A program made the translations under genes and the position numbers. Below, one piece after another: positions 34,578-43,700 of a stretch of 64,000 bases of DNA. The DNA is from Lachnospiraceae bacterium P6A3 (GTDB lineage: Bacteria > Bacillota > Clostridia > Lachnospirales > Lachnospiraceae). The notes under the pieces are model-generated. The model was not told where the DNA came from and made no database searches. It saw nothing but the letters and a program-made list of their open reading frames with translations. How positions within the stretch are numbered: the stretch's first letter is position 1; every line of letters begins with the position of its first letter. Location: the NCBI GenBank assembly GCA_000702085.1, contig JNKP01000007.1, positions 62,001 through 126,000 on the forward strand. The letters are read 5' to 3'.

Positions 34578-37500
34578 TTGCATAGAAGGAAAATAAAAAA
34601 GGAATCGCTTAAGGCAATGTGCTTTTTAATTTGTGTGACGGTATTGTCAGCTGTTATTTTGTTGTCACCGTATTTGGCGGAGGTGACTGATGCAGCCGTA
34701 CTTCCGTCAAGGGACAATGTGCTGGAATCATACAGACAAAATCCTTATATACGCTTTTATGAAGGCAGTCAGGGAATTGCATGGACTACGATCCATCCCG
34801 GAGGATATTCGGTAAATGCAAACGGAGCATACATATACGGCGGAGGAGTGAGCATATACCGCGGTGCGTATCTTACGGAGATTGTTCCTGACGGGGTTGT
34901 TTCCAGAAAAGAAATACAGGGGACTCTTCCTGCAGGGTGCCATTATTATTCCGCTTCATTGAGCAATGATGTGATACCTGTCGGAAGATGGGTTCTGTCA
35001 CATGTGGATGCAAACTGTATTCACGGCCCCTTTGAAGCCTGCAGGGATTATGAATATTTCGGAATAAACGGATTGTCAAACAGTAAATGCCTTGCACTGT
35101 ATGATTCGGGCTGGATAGCATATTGCGCGGATTGCGGAGAGCAGATAACCGGACTCGTATATGCAAGTGAAGACTGCGTCCGGAGGATCGGTTATATCTT
35201 CGCGGGCGATGAAACCTTCAGGGAAAAATATCCTGCGGAATACCTTTTTATCTGCCCGATCTGCGGGGATAATCTCGAAAACGACCTGCATCTGGCAAGT
35301 CATGACTGCAAATGTTTTATTTCCGCAAACAGATATGAGATTCTCTACGACGGAAACGGTGCTGCGGGCGGTTATATGGATCCGTCCGTATGTTATTACG
35401 GAGGTGCGGATGAATATGAAGGTGCGAGCGTTTCCGGGGATAAGTATCTGAAAACAAATGAATACACAAGACCGGGTTATGTGTTTGAGGGCTGGAGCGA
35501 TTCTCCGGCAGGACAGGTTATTCTTACAGATAAAGCATCCACATTATCCGTTGAAAATAATTTTGCGGAATTGTCAGGAACGGGTGATGAAAATAATGAC
35601 AGGCAGATAAGGCTGTATGCGGTGTGGAGAAAAGTGGATACGGCAATCTGCATTTCCGGCGGATCTTTCGGAGAGTCCGTCGGGTCATATAACGGTATTG
35701 CAAACGGATCTTTTACCTCGGATAGGAATTTATTTTCCAAAGGTTATATGTATGAAACCGAGGTAAAGCCCGGACTTTTGGGTGCACCGAGAGGGTACAG
35801 AGTAAGGTTGGTAGTTCCGGGCAGCGGACAGATGCCCGATATTTATGCTTCTTTGGAACTTGCGGGCTGGAAATTCGAAACAGAGGAAACCGGTGCCCGG
35901 GCTGTAAATGAAACTGTCGGTAATATTTCATATTCGGGAAATATATCGGGAAGCGTAAGTAATCTTTCTTCCGACGGAAGCTTTACATATATACATTCCT
36001 CCGAAGTAAACAATTCGGCTGATTACGCAACTGCTCTGTGGAAGAGTACGTCTGTTATCCTGCCGGAAGCGGTTTTTCCGGGGATGGTATTTGACGGCTG
36101 GTATACGGATCCCGATACAACTCCTGACACTTATGTCGGAAAAGAAGGGGATATTTATATTCCTGTATCGGATACTGTTCTATATGCGGGTTTTTCCGGA
36201 CTTGAGCTGAGTGCCTCTCCCGATTATATGGGTAATGATGATTTCGGAAACCTCAGATATAACGGCCTTACCGATCTTTCCATAGAGCGTGAGACGGGAT
36301 ATGACCTGTACCGGTATTTTCTGTCGACGGATTATCCGGTATGTAACTGGACCCCGGTATTAACCGATGATAGGGGTTCGTACGGCGAAGGTGGTATAAG
36401 GACATATACCGGCGGCGGAAAATATTACGAGTATATCGCACCTGTTTCCGGAATATATGTACTGGATCTTTGGGGCGGCGCCGGGGCTTCGTACGGCGAA
36501 TATGCCGGAGAAAACGGTGAATATTCTACCTGCAGGATCTATCTGAATAAAGGTGATACCGTCGGTATATTTACCGGAAGAGCGGGAGGTGTTACAACCA
36601 CTTCCTCCGGAACAAGCTGCGGAGGAGGTGAAGGTTCATATATCTCGGTAAACGGACAGGTGATCATGTCTTCAGCGGGAGGTAAAGGAGCTTCATTTAT
36701 CCTTAATGTGCGGAAGGAGTTTAACTATACCGGAACGGTGCAGAGTTACACTGCGGATGCGGAAGGCGATTATACGCTTCAGGTGTGGGGCGCGGAAGGC
36801 AGTGCTACCAGCGCGGGAATGGCCCAGACCGGAAAAGGAGGTTATGCTACAGGCAGAGTACATCTGAAAGCAGGAGCAGTTATATATATATGTGTCGGCG
36901 GAAGCGGAGGATATAACGGCGGGGGAGCCGCGGGAAGAAACGCATACGGCGGATGTGCGGGTACGGGCGGCGGAGCAACGCATATCGCATCCAGAACCGG
37001 TGTGCTGAATAGCCTGGAAAGCTATAAGAACAGTGTATATATAGTTGCCGGCGGCGGAGGCGGCGCTGCAGGGGCAAATGCCACATCGGGTGCGGGAGGA
37101 GGATCTTCCGGAGGAGAGGGAATATCCCCCTGGCCCGAAGGAGAAAGAACGGCGACCGGCGGAACACAGACCTCGGGCGGAACGTGCGTGTGGGGCAGAG
37201 AGTGTAACGGAGGATTCGGATACGGCGGAGCGGGTCTGTCATATGATCCTGACAAAAGTACCTGGGCCATGGCGGATAACGGAGGCGGCGGAGGCGGCTG
37301 GTACGGCGGCGCAGGCGGAGACGCAAACTGGAAATCCTACGGATGCGGCGGTGGCGGCGGGAGCGGATATATCGGAGGTGTTACCGGCGGAAGGATGTCG
37401 AGCGGAGTAAGGAGCGGAAACGGTTATGCTCTTATCACCTGCTCGGTCAATATCTCAGGAAGAGCGGCGACGGGACGCGGAACGGAATTTACCCCCGGAG

Positions 37501-39446
37501 ATCTGCTTTATGCAGGTCATTTGGTATCATCACATTCTTCATGCACATATCCTTCCGCAGACACTAAAAAAGAAGGGTATTGCCTGATCACGGAACCTGC
37601 AGAGGCGTTATATACGGCTTCCGATTGTAAGATTTATTCCCCTGATCTGGCTTCTCCAAATCCCGTGGAGGATGCAAGGATGATATACGACCCGGTAAGC
37701 GGGAGGGTAGAAGTAAGCTGGGATATGCCGGATGATAACGGAACCGATTACCGGTACATGGCAAGAGCTTATCACTCGGCGGATGTTTTATCCGGCGCAT
37801 ATGACAAATATGCTTCTACGGGTATTGAAAAGCTGAATATCAAAACGGGAGTTTATTCGTATTATTATATGATCGATTCTTCGCCTGTAAGAGACAGTGC
37901 CTATTTAAGAAATAACGGGGCATTTATAAGAAGCGCCTGGGCAGACATCTCGGGTACATCGAAGGATGCGGCGTTTGATGACTGGTATTTGAATGCCGAT
38001 TCCGGATCAAAGGTTTCGGGGATTACATTCATCCCTGACGGAAGTGACAGATATTTACATGTGATTGCCTGTGACAGGGCGGGTAATGTCAGCAGCGTTT
38101 TTAACATGGCGGTTGACGGGGAAGGGGCTCATATTCCGTACCCTATATATACCGAGGACATTAATATCCGTTCATCTTCAAATGTATATCCGGCAGAAGG
38201 AAGGGAAAGAACTTATTATGTAAGAGCGGATGCGGAAAGCATTTTTGAACTTGAGTATTCGGCATACATACGTGGATTTGCCCGGAAGAATTATCAGATC
38301 GATACGGCGCGTTTTCATATGAGCGGAAGTGAGTATGTCCGGTTTTCTTTTGAAAAAAATCCGAATGTTGAAGAAACGTTTATCCCGACGCTTACGGGTA
38401 TATCCTATTCCGGTCCTTTTTCCATGCAGGCGGCCGGTATTTCGGATGCTTCAAGAACAGACAGGTCTGCGAGAATTTCTTTTACCGGAGCGTTTACCAC
38501 AATGTCGGAAGAAGAAATGTTTATATATCCTTCGGCTTCTGCGACCCTTGAAGAAAGCAGATATGTTCAGGGATTTGAGGAGGGAATCGTGCTTAGTGAT
38601 GCGGAGGATGATAGGACACATGGGATAACCCTGATAGGAGACGGGACTCCTCCGGAGTGTCTGGTTTCGGTAAACGGATCCGGATATGATAAATTGAACC
38701 TTTGCAATATATCAAATGTCAGCACGGATTATGTTGTGGACAGGAGATATGAAGATGTTGTCATAGACCTTTTTGTAACGGACAAAGGATCCGGACTTAA
38801 AGGCGGATTTGTCATTGATATCGTAAATCTTGATAACGGTCTTGAAGCGCGGTATACGAGTACGGATGATCACTATTTCCTGAACCTTAAACAGGATCCC
38901 GATTCGGAGGACCCCTGCTTTGATAACATGCTGTTCAACGGAAGATTTATAATCCGGGTTTCATCCGAAGACAATGTGGGTAACTGCGGTAACGAAGAAA
39001 GCGTGGGACTTACGGAACTGGATGTGAGCGGGGAGATAGTAAGGTCGCTGGACAGTATTACCGGACCGCTGATCGATGCACAGGGCAGAAGATACATCAA
39101 GAGAGGAGAAAGCGGATCTGTCATCTCGAGAGTATGGGGATATCCCGATGCCGTACTGGTTTCTTTTGACGACGAGTCAATGGGGGACCGGGATGTACTT
39201 TATGTGATCGGAGAAAAGATACCCGATGCACTTTCCGGTTTTGAGGGAAATGTGATCTACACGGATTCGTGCGGATATCTGTATGAAGAAAACACGGATT
39301 TTACAATCCCGCTGGATTACGGAAGTGATGTGCTGAGGGTTACGATCACGGGTTTTAAAGGCGATGAAGTTATTACCTGGGAAACCGAATGCGAGATTAT
39401 TTCGGAAGGATCTGTTCTGGATGAATTGATGACCGTGCTGAGATGA
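34578..39446 (+). CDS. 1622-residue exported protein with InlB-like repeats and tandem ALK-like glycine-rich domains
   Basis: Very large exported protein. Signal peptide about 1-40 (basic start, hydrophobic core, cut near VTDA-AVL). Residues 150-245 are cysteine-rich with two CxxC pairs (YCADCGEQ near 181, CPICGDN near 225). InlB-type beta-repeats follow (GYVFEGW near 300, GMVFDGWYTD near 502). From about 612 to 955 lie two glycine-rich domains of the ALK/LTK type (YTLQVWGAEGS, VYIVAGGGGG, then GGGGGSGYIGG). The last 650 residues are beta-rich, with a fibronectin-III-like start near 1030. No LPxTG or membrane anchor closes it. Start is TTG 34578, with GGAGG seven bases upstream. Likely an adhesin or surface scaffold. 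Confidence 0.85.
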   Translation: MHRRKIKKESLKAMCFLICVTVLSAVILLSPYLAEVTDAAVLPSRDNVLESYRQNPYIRFYEGSQGIAWTTIHPGGYSVNANGAYIYGGGVSIYRGAYLTEIVPDGVVSRKEIQGTLPAGCHYYSASLSNDVIPVGRWVLSHVDANCIHGPFEACRDYEYFGINGLSNSKCLALYDSGWIAYCADCGEQITGLVYASEDCVRRIGYIFAGDETFREKYPAEYLFICPICGDNLENDLHLASHDCKCFISANRYEILYDGNGAAGGYMDPSVCYYGGADEYEGASVSGDKYLKTNEYTRPGYVFEGWSDSPAGQVILTDKASTLSVENNFAELSGTGDENNDRQIRLYAVWRKVDTAICISGGSFGESVGSYNGIANGSFTSDRNLFSKGYMYETEVKPGLLGAPRGYRVRLVVPGSGQMPDIYASLELAGWKFETEETGARAVNETVGNISYSGNISGSVSNLSSDGSFTYIHSSEVNNSADYATALWKSTSVILPEAVFPGMVFDGWYTDPDTTPDTYVGKEGDIYIPVSDTVLYAGFSGLELSASPDYMGNDDFGNLRYNGLTDLSIERETGYDLYRYFLSTDYPVCNWTPVLTDDRGSYGEGGIRTYTGGGKYYEYIAPVSGIYVLDLWGGAGASYGEYAGENGEYSTCRIYLNKGDTVGIFTGRAGGVTTTSSGTSCGGGEGSYISVNGQVIMSSAGGKGASFILNVRKEFNYTGTVQSYTADAEGDYTLQVWGAEGSATSAGMAQTGKGGYATGRVHLKAGAVIYICVGGSGGYNGGGAAGRNAYGGCAGTGGGATHIASRTGVLNSLESYKNSVYIVAGGGGGAAGANATSGAGGGSSGGEGISPWPEGERTATGGTQTSGGTCVWGRECNGGFGYGGAGLSYDPDKSTWAMADNGGGGGGWYGGAGGDANWKSYGCGGGGGSGYIGGVTGGRMSSGVRSGNGYALITCSVNISGRAATGRGTEFTPGDLLYAGHLVSSHSSCTYPSADTKKEGYCLITEPAEALYTASDCKIYSPDLASPNPVEDARMIYDPVSGRVEVSWDMPDDNGTDYRYMARAYHSADVLSGAYDKYASTGIEKLNIKTGVYSYYYMIDSSPVRDSAYLRNNGAFIRSAWADISGTSKDAAFDDWYLNADSGSKVSGITFIPDGSDRYLHVIACDRAGNVSSVFNMAVDGEGAHIPYPIYTEDINIRSSSNVYPAEGRERTYYVRADAESIFELEYSAYIRGFARKNYQIDTARFHMSGSEYVRFSFEKNPNVEETFIPTLTGISYSGPFSMQAAGISDASRTDRSARISFTGAFTTMSEEEMFIYPSASATLEESRYVQGFEEGIVLSDAEDDRTHGITLIGDGTPPECLVSVNGSGYDKLNLCNISNVSTDYVVDRRYEDVVIDLFVTDKGSGLKGGFVIDIVNLDNGLEARYTSTDDHYFLNLKQDPDSEDPCFDNMLFNGRFIIRVSSEDNVGNCGNEESVGLTELDVSGEIVRSLDSITGPLIDAQGRRYIKRGESGSVISRVWGYPDAVLVSFDDESMGDRDVLYVIGEKIPDALSGFEGNVIYTDSCGYLYEENTDFTIPLDYGSDVLRVTITGFKGDEVITWETECEIISEGSVLDELMTVLR

Positions 39447-39485
39447 ATTATAATATCCGTATAAATCATTTGTGAGGTCATCGCT

Positions 39486-40487
39486 TTGAAAAAGATATAT
39501 AAGTTTTTCACAAGTATAATATATGCCATGGCGTTTGCGATGCTGATCCCGGGTACGGTCAAGGCTGCACCCGGAGCGGGCTCCGGCACGGTTTTTTCCC
39601 TGAAGACAAGCGAGTATTCGGAAAGCGCCGTATCCACCCAGCAGGTTAATCTGAACGGTATCAGCTTCATCGTTGATACCTACCATGACAGGATCCTTTA
39701 TAAAGATTCGGAGAATCTCGGATACAATCTCTTCTCCTGGAAGGTAATGGCTGACGATTTCAATAAGCCGCATTCCATTTCTTCCGACGGATCGATCTAT
39801 CTGGTTACCGATACGGATAACAACAGAGTTGCAACCTATACCAGACTTCCGAGCGGTGAGTTCATCGAACTTCAGAGTTTTGAAAATGTGGGAATACGTC
39901 CTCATTATTGTGTATATGATGCACCTACCGCATCCTTCTATGTATGGAGTTCATACACCGGAGAGATGTATATATACAAGAGAACTTCGGGAACATATAT
40001 GGTTACCCTCTCCGCTGTAAAGAGTATTCCCGCACTTTACGGACTGTATACGAGATCATTTACCATAGACGGAGATAATATTCTTTTGTGCAGTCAGGGA
40101 GCCGGAGGAATTGTGGTGGTCAATAAGAGGACTTTCGGATTTGTGGGAGCTTATCCCGTTCCCGATATGCTGGGAGGCGTCGTACAGGTAGTTCATGTGG
40201 GAAGCCATTATTATCTTACGACTTCATCCGACAGATTCGGAAACATGAACATGGCTGCCACATACAGGAGTTCATCACTTGCGGGCTTTATGAGTCTTGC
40301 TACCTGTGAGGATGTCACTACAGCCTTAGGCGGAGCGTCCGGATTACAGATACCTTATTACATCACGGAGTGCGGAGGCCTTTACTATGTAAGACTTATC
40401 GGACAGGCTTCCGGATATCGTGACAAGGGATGCGTGTTTACGGAAGATGCCCTGGGAAATATCCTGATCCTGAGCACATGGCCCTGA
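39486..40487 (+). CDS. Exported beta-propeller-like protein
   Basis: A 333-residue protein with a Sec signal peptide (about 1-28, ending TVKAAPG) and repeated segments of about 45 residues with the form HSISSDGSIYLVTDTDNNRVATY, as in NHL or six-bladed propellers. No catalytic motif is seen. It starts with TTG at 39486, with GAGG (39474-39477) eight bases before. It lies 39 bases after the 1622-residue gene and is probably co-transcribed with it, so a common role at the cell surface is inferred. A perfect terminator follows. Confidence 0.75.
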   Translation: MKKIYKFFTSIIYAMAFAMLIPGTVKAAPGAGSGTVFSLKTSEYSESAVSTQQVNLNGISFIVDTYHDRILYKDSENLGYNLFSWKVMADDFNKPHSISSDGSIYLVTDTDNNRVATYTRLPSGEFIELQSFENVGIRPHYCVYDAPTASFYVWSSYTGEMYIYKRTSGTYMVTLSAVKSIPALYGLYTRSFTIDGDNILLCSQGAGGIVVVNKRTFGFVGAYPVPDMLGGVVQVVHVGSHYYLTTSSDRFGNMNMAATYRSSSLAGFMSLATCEDVTTALGGASGLQIPYYITECGGLYYVRLIGQASGYRDKGCVFTEDALGNILILSTWP

Positions 40488-40500
40488 GAAAACATACAAA

Positions 40501-40526
40501 AAAAGCTGCCTTAACAGGCAGCTTTT
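40501..40526. terminator. Bidirectional terminator
   Basis: AAAAGCTGCCT and AGGCAGCTTTT, perfect 11-bp arms with loop TAAC, serving both converging genes. Confidence 0.9.
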
Positions 40527-40546
40527 CATTTGCGTTTCAAACCGGT

Positions 40547-41731
40547 TCAGTTACCGGATACATCGGATTCGGCAGAAGTTTCTATGGCAACGGGTTCTTC
40601 GGTAACGGGCTCTTCGGGAACATATCCTTCGGGAACCACATGAACAACACCGATGACACCGATGAATGCGGGAGAGAAGATGTGCTGAGTCAGGCCCTCT
40701 CTGATCTCACCTTCCCATGCGGCATGCATATGTCCTGCAAGGACGTATGCACAGTTTGAACCTTCATCGTAGAGCATGTTCAGGTATCTCCACATATCCG
40801 CATCGGGGATATAGTTCTCACTGTTGGGTGCCCAGTAATAAATCTTGTTTCTGACCAGCATCGAGAGCATCTCGAGGGTCGGATCGGTCTGAGAATAATA
40901 AGGAACATGGGTTGCGGCTATTACGGGAACGCCTCTTGAATACAGATCCTCAAGTACCAACATCTGTTCCTCACCGGGCTTTTTGATTGAATTATTGACT
41001 CCCGCGATTATGAAATCACCGAAATCTATATACTTGCGTGTATTGTCGTCTCCGTCAAGCTCCGCATGCAGTTCCTGAGCTTTGTAATCATCAAATCCCG
41101 TGCTTCCGTCGCTGTACCAGGTTCCGTAGTCGTGGTCGGCTCTGATATACAGGATGCGGTCCTGAGGGTATTTGAGTCTGTCGTACTCCGCCTTTAACGC
41201 TTCCATATTCGATGTGCTGCAATAATCGAGCAGATCCCCGCCGAATATTACCGCATCGAAATCGTTGTAATTAAGGTAATTTACTATTTCGGGCCACAAC
41301 TCTTCACCGTGTACTCCGTCTGGAGTTATGGAAAGAGTTTCATATCTGGTCTGAACTGTTTCAAGACTTCCTTCATATACATCGCCGGCTTCGTGATCCG
41401 TGATCATGTGGATATCGGAAACCCATGCGATGGTATATTCCTTTTCAAGCCCGGGTATCTCGATATATACATTCTCTTCGACAAAATCATAACCGGGTTC
41501 CGGATATACCACAGGTTCCGGTTCGGGCTCGGGTTCGGGCTCGGGTTCCGGTTCGGGAGAAGGCTCCGGGATGTCCGTTACTTCTATCGGTACGGGTGTG
41601 CCTTCGTCCGGGTTGGGCAGTACAAAGAAAAGAATCAGTCCTGCGATGGTCAGTACCAGAAGAATAGCCGAAAGGATTATCGTCAGCCTGGTATCTTGGT
41701 CCAACGATTTTTTCTTTTTTTCTGAGGCCAT
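40547..41731 (-). CDS. Membrane-anchored metallophosphoesterase
   Basis: A 394-residue protein with an N-terminal membrane helix (about 17-36), a Pro-Glu repeat linker (about 55-75) and a calcineurin-like phosphoesterase domain outside. Metal motifs: SDIHM (about 107), GGDLLDY (about 164), ATHVP (about 271) and AGHMHAAW (about 336). The usual GNHD is replaced by RADHDYG, so one metal-ligand position is changed, though its His-Asp pair remains. Substrate unknown; wall or lipid phosphates are plausible. The start codon overlaps the stop of the upstream zinc-ribbon gene by one base, so the two are made together. Confidence 0.88.
   Translation of the reverse strand: MASEKKKKSLDQDTRLTIILSAILLVLTIAGLILFFVLPNPDEGTPVPIEVTDIPEPSPEPEPEPEPEPEPEPVVYPEPGYDFVEENVYIEIPGLEKEYTIAWVSDIHMITDHEAGDVYEGSLETVQTRYETLSITPDGVHGEELWPEIVNYLNYNDFDAVIFGGDLLDYCSTSNMEALKAEYDRLKYPQDRILYIRADHDYGTWYSDGSTGFDDYKAQELHAELDGDDNTRKYIDFGDFIIAGVNNSIKKPGEEQMLVLEDLYSRGVPVIAATHVPYYSQTDPTLEMLSMLVRNKIYYWAPNSENYIPDADMWRYLNMLYDEGSNCAYVLAGHMHAAWEGEIREGLTQHIFSPAFIGVIGVVHVVPEGYVPEEPVTEEPVAIETSAESDVSGN
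41518..41572 (-). repeat. Tandem Pro-Glu codon repeat
   Basis: Repeated GGTTCGGGCTC-like units on the plus strand encode PEPEPEPEP on the minus strand. This is a rigid spacer of the kind that carries a domain through the wall. Confidence 0.7.
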
Positions 41732-43497
41732 TATCTGTTAACCCTTATATTTTCTCTGATCCATGCTCTGGTCTGAGCGGATGTTCCGTTGGTGTAGCTT
41801 ACCTGGTATGCGGGATCCGCACCGTCACTGATGTCGTTGAAGATCCAGAAATGGTTCATCTCGATATGGGTCTCATCAGCCTTGGCGGGATCAAGTATGA
41901 CGATGACTCCGTCGAACTCCTGCATCTTCTCAATCTCATTGTTGAAGGCAACCATATAGGGAGCGGAATCGATTCCGGCCTTATCGGCATAGTAGATTCC
42001 GTCATGGAGAAGCATAAGGTTATAGTCGGTATCACGAAGTACCGAATCGATTCTGTCGAGTGCATCCTCGTAAGACATGGTACCGTTTGCAATACCGGTC
42101 TCGATGTCTTTTCTGGTGATCCACGCAAGAGAGTAGATGAGGCGGAGTCTCATGGGATCGTCGGGATCGTCCTCGTTGAAAAGAACTCTGTGTCCGTTGT
42201 CATCGAGGATGGATGCGGCATCCTGCATAAGATTCCAAGCCTCGTCTCTGGACCAGTTCTCACGGGATGTTATCTCGTTGATCGCATAGATATACTTGCC
42301 TCTGTAAACCTCGATTAGTGCATCACTGTCAGCCTGGATTCCGCAATCATCAAACTTGATTCCGGCATTGGTCATGGCATCTGCATATCCGAGTATCTCA
42401 TCATAGTAAATCCTGGACTGGATATAGAGCCCCGAGCTTACCTTCTGACCGTCGAGAAGTGCGATGGAATTTCTGACCTGCTGTGCATATTTCTCGAATA
42501 CCTCGGCAGCATCCTTGGAAACTTCATCTGCGATCTCGTATTTGCTTGCAAGTTTGATATATCCGTCGAGGGCTACACCGTAATCTTCGGTAATAAGCTC
42601 CGACTTGTCGCCTTCTTCTACGGCAGCATCGATCTCATCCATTATATCGTTGATTTCCTGGCGTCTTGCTTCCGCAACGGCGGGATCTTCTTCGTCTTCA
42701 TCATCTTCATCTCCGTCTTCATCGTCACCGGATCCGTTATGGCTGTTTCCTGCATCCGCTTCCGTGGTTTGTGAATCACCGGATGCCAGTCTTGAGAATA
42801 CTCCGGTAGCTTTAAGCACAAGAAGTATTGCAACAAGTATTGCACAGATTGCAAGGACTACCAGGATGATAAGTCCCTTGGAACCCTTCTTTACTTTCTC
42901 GGGAGAAGCGGCAGTCTGCTGCGCGGGAGCTGCCTGGACATTCTGAGCCGGAGCTGCCTGTGCGGGCTGCGCGGGAGCTGAAGGCTGCTTTTCGGTGGAT
43001 GCTACTGCCGAAGATGCTCCGGCAGGCTTTGAAACTTTATCGACGGGAGTTCCGCACTTGGTACAGAACTTTGCGGTGGGCTGCATTTTGGCTCCGCATT
43101 TGATACAGAAAACGGGAGGAGCGGAGACGGGAGTCTTAACGATCATTGACTCGGGGTCTTTGATATCGGGCTCGGCAACAAGGTTCTCGGGCTTTACGGG
43201 CTCAATCTTTGCGGGCTCTTTGGCAGGCTCTTCCTTCTTCTCCTCGGGCTTGTCTTCAGCCATGGGCTTGGGAGTAACAATTTCCGGCTGCTTGGGAGCG
43301 GGCTTTTCTTCAGGTTTAGCCTCTTCCTTTTTGGGTTCTTCAGCTTTAACTTCTTCTTTTTTAGGCTCCTCGGGCTTTACTTCCTCTTTTTTGGGCTCTT
43401 CGGCCTTGGGGGCATTATTATCGGAAATCTTTGTTCCGCATTTGATACAGAATTTTTCCTGACCTGTGAGTTCTGTCTGACAATTAGGACATTTCAT
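41731..43497 (-). CDS. Double zinc-ribbon, single-span membrane protein with acidic linker
   Basis: A 588-residue protein. Zinc ribbon 1 at the very start (CPNCQTEL...FCIKCGTK), then tandem E/K/P repeats (units like EEPKKEEV, about 30-110), zinc ribbon 2 (FCIKCGAK...FCTKCGTP, about 155-180), an Ala/Pro/Gln linker, a membrane helix (about 230-250), an acidic stretch (DDEDGDEDDEDEED, about 275) and a 310-residue helical outer domain I do not recognise. ATG 43497 has AGGGAGA upstream; the open frame extends 21 codons further but over the promoter. It is similar in plan to the protein at 48352. A cytosolic zinc-ribbon platform with an outer sensor is inferred. Confidence 0.8.
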   Translation of the reverse strand: MKCPNCQTELTGQEKFCIKCGTKISDNNAPKAEEPKKEEVKPEEPKKEEVKAEEPKKEEAKPEEKPAPKQPEIVTPKPMAEDKPEEKKEEPAKEPAKIEPVKPENLVAEPDIKDPESMIVKTPVSAPPVFCIKCGAKMQPTAKFCTKCGTPVDKVSKPAGASSAVASTEKQPSAPAQPAQAAPAQNVQAAPAQQTAASPEKVKKGSKGLIILVVLAICAILVAILLVLKATGVFSRLASGDSQTTEADAGNSHNGSGDDEDGDEDDEDEEDPAVAEARRQEINDIMDEIDAAVEEGDKSELITEDYGVALDGYIKLASKYEIADEVSKDAAEVFEKYAQQVRNSIALLDGQKVSSGLYIQSRIYYDEILGYADAMTNAGIKFDDCGIQADSDALIEVYRGKYIYAINEITSRENWSRDEAWNLMQDAASILDDNGHRVLFNEDDPDDPMRLRLIYSLAWITRKDIETGIANGTMSYEDALDRIDSVLRDTDYNLMLLHDGIYYADKAGIDSAPYMVAFNNEIEKMQEFDGVIVILDPAKADETHIEMNHFWIFNDISDGADPAYQVSYTNGTSAQTRAWIRENIRVNR

Positions 43498-43532
43498 AAT
43501 ATATATCTCCCTTTTATCCTGAGAATATTGTT

Positions 43533-43568
43533 TTGACAGATTATGTATACCGATTTCCAATCTGTCAA
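43533..43568. promoter_or_regulatory. 10-bp inverted repeat over the promoter
   Basis: TTGACAGATT (43533-43542) and AATCTGTCAA (43559-43568) are perfect reverse complements 16 bases apart, covering both promoter boxes; a candidate operator. Confidence 0.55.
43540..43568 (-). promoter_or_regulatory. Promoter of the zinc-ribbon/phosphoesterase genes
   Basis: On the minus strand TTGACA, 17 bases, CATAAT. It is the best-formed minus-strand promoter in the window. Confidence 0.7.
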
Positions 43569-43600
43569 TAAAACGTATTCCCTCTTGAAAACACGAATTT

Positions 43601-43618
43601 GTACATATTTATATGTAC
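43601..43618. promoter_or_regulatory. 18-bp palindrome in the divergent region
   Basis: GTACATAT-TT-ATATGTAC, perfect eight-base arms, between the divergent promoters. Confidence 0.5.
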
Positions 43619-43648
43619 TTTATCAATTATATATAGGAGAGAATATTA

Positions 43649-43677
43649 TTGCAATAAGCCCATAAAGCAAATATAAT
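43649..43677 (+). promoter_or_regulatory. Promoter of the ABC exporter genes
   Basis: TTGCAA, 17 bases, TATAAT. Transcription would begin near 43684, about 17 bases before the ATG at 43701. Confidence 0.7.
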
Positions 43678-43700
43678 TTTGAATGTATATGGGTGGTGAT

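Noticed and set aside
36880-37410. Overlapping open frames on both strands in the glycine-rich region
   Set aside because: GGN-rich sequence gives few stops in any frame; the products are Arg- or Pro-rich nonsense.
40430-40759. 109-codon plus-strand frame over the 40501 terminator
   Set aside because: Crosses a perfect bidirectional terminator and is antisense to the phosphoesterase gene; repeated FGNG motif is a shadow of the C-terminal EEPV repeats.
41518-41572. Tandem units suggestive of a CRISPR or VNTR array
   Set aside because: Repeat unit is a short codon repeat (Pro-Glu) inside a gene, without spacers.
42995-43462. 155-codon plus-strand frame over the zinc-ribbon gene
   Set aside because: Ser/Gly low-complexity shadow of the E/K/P repeats on the other strand.
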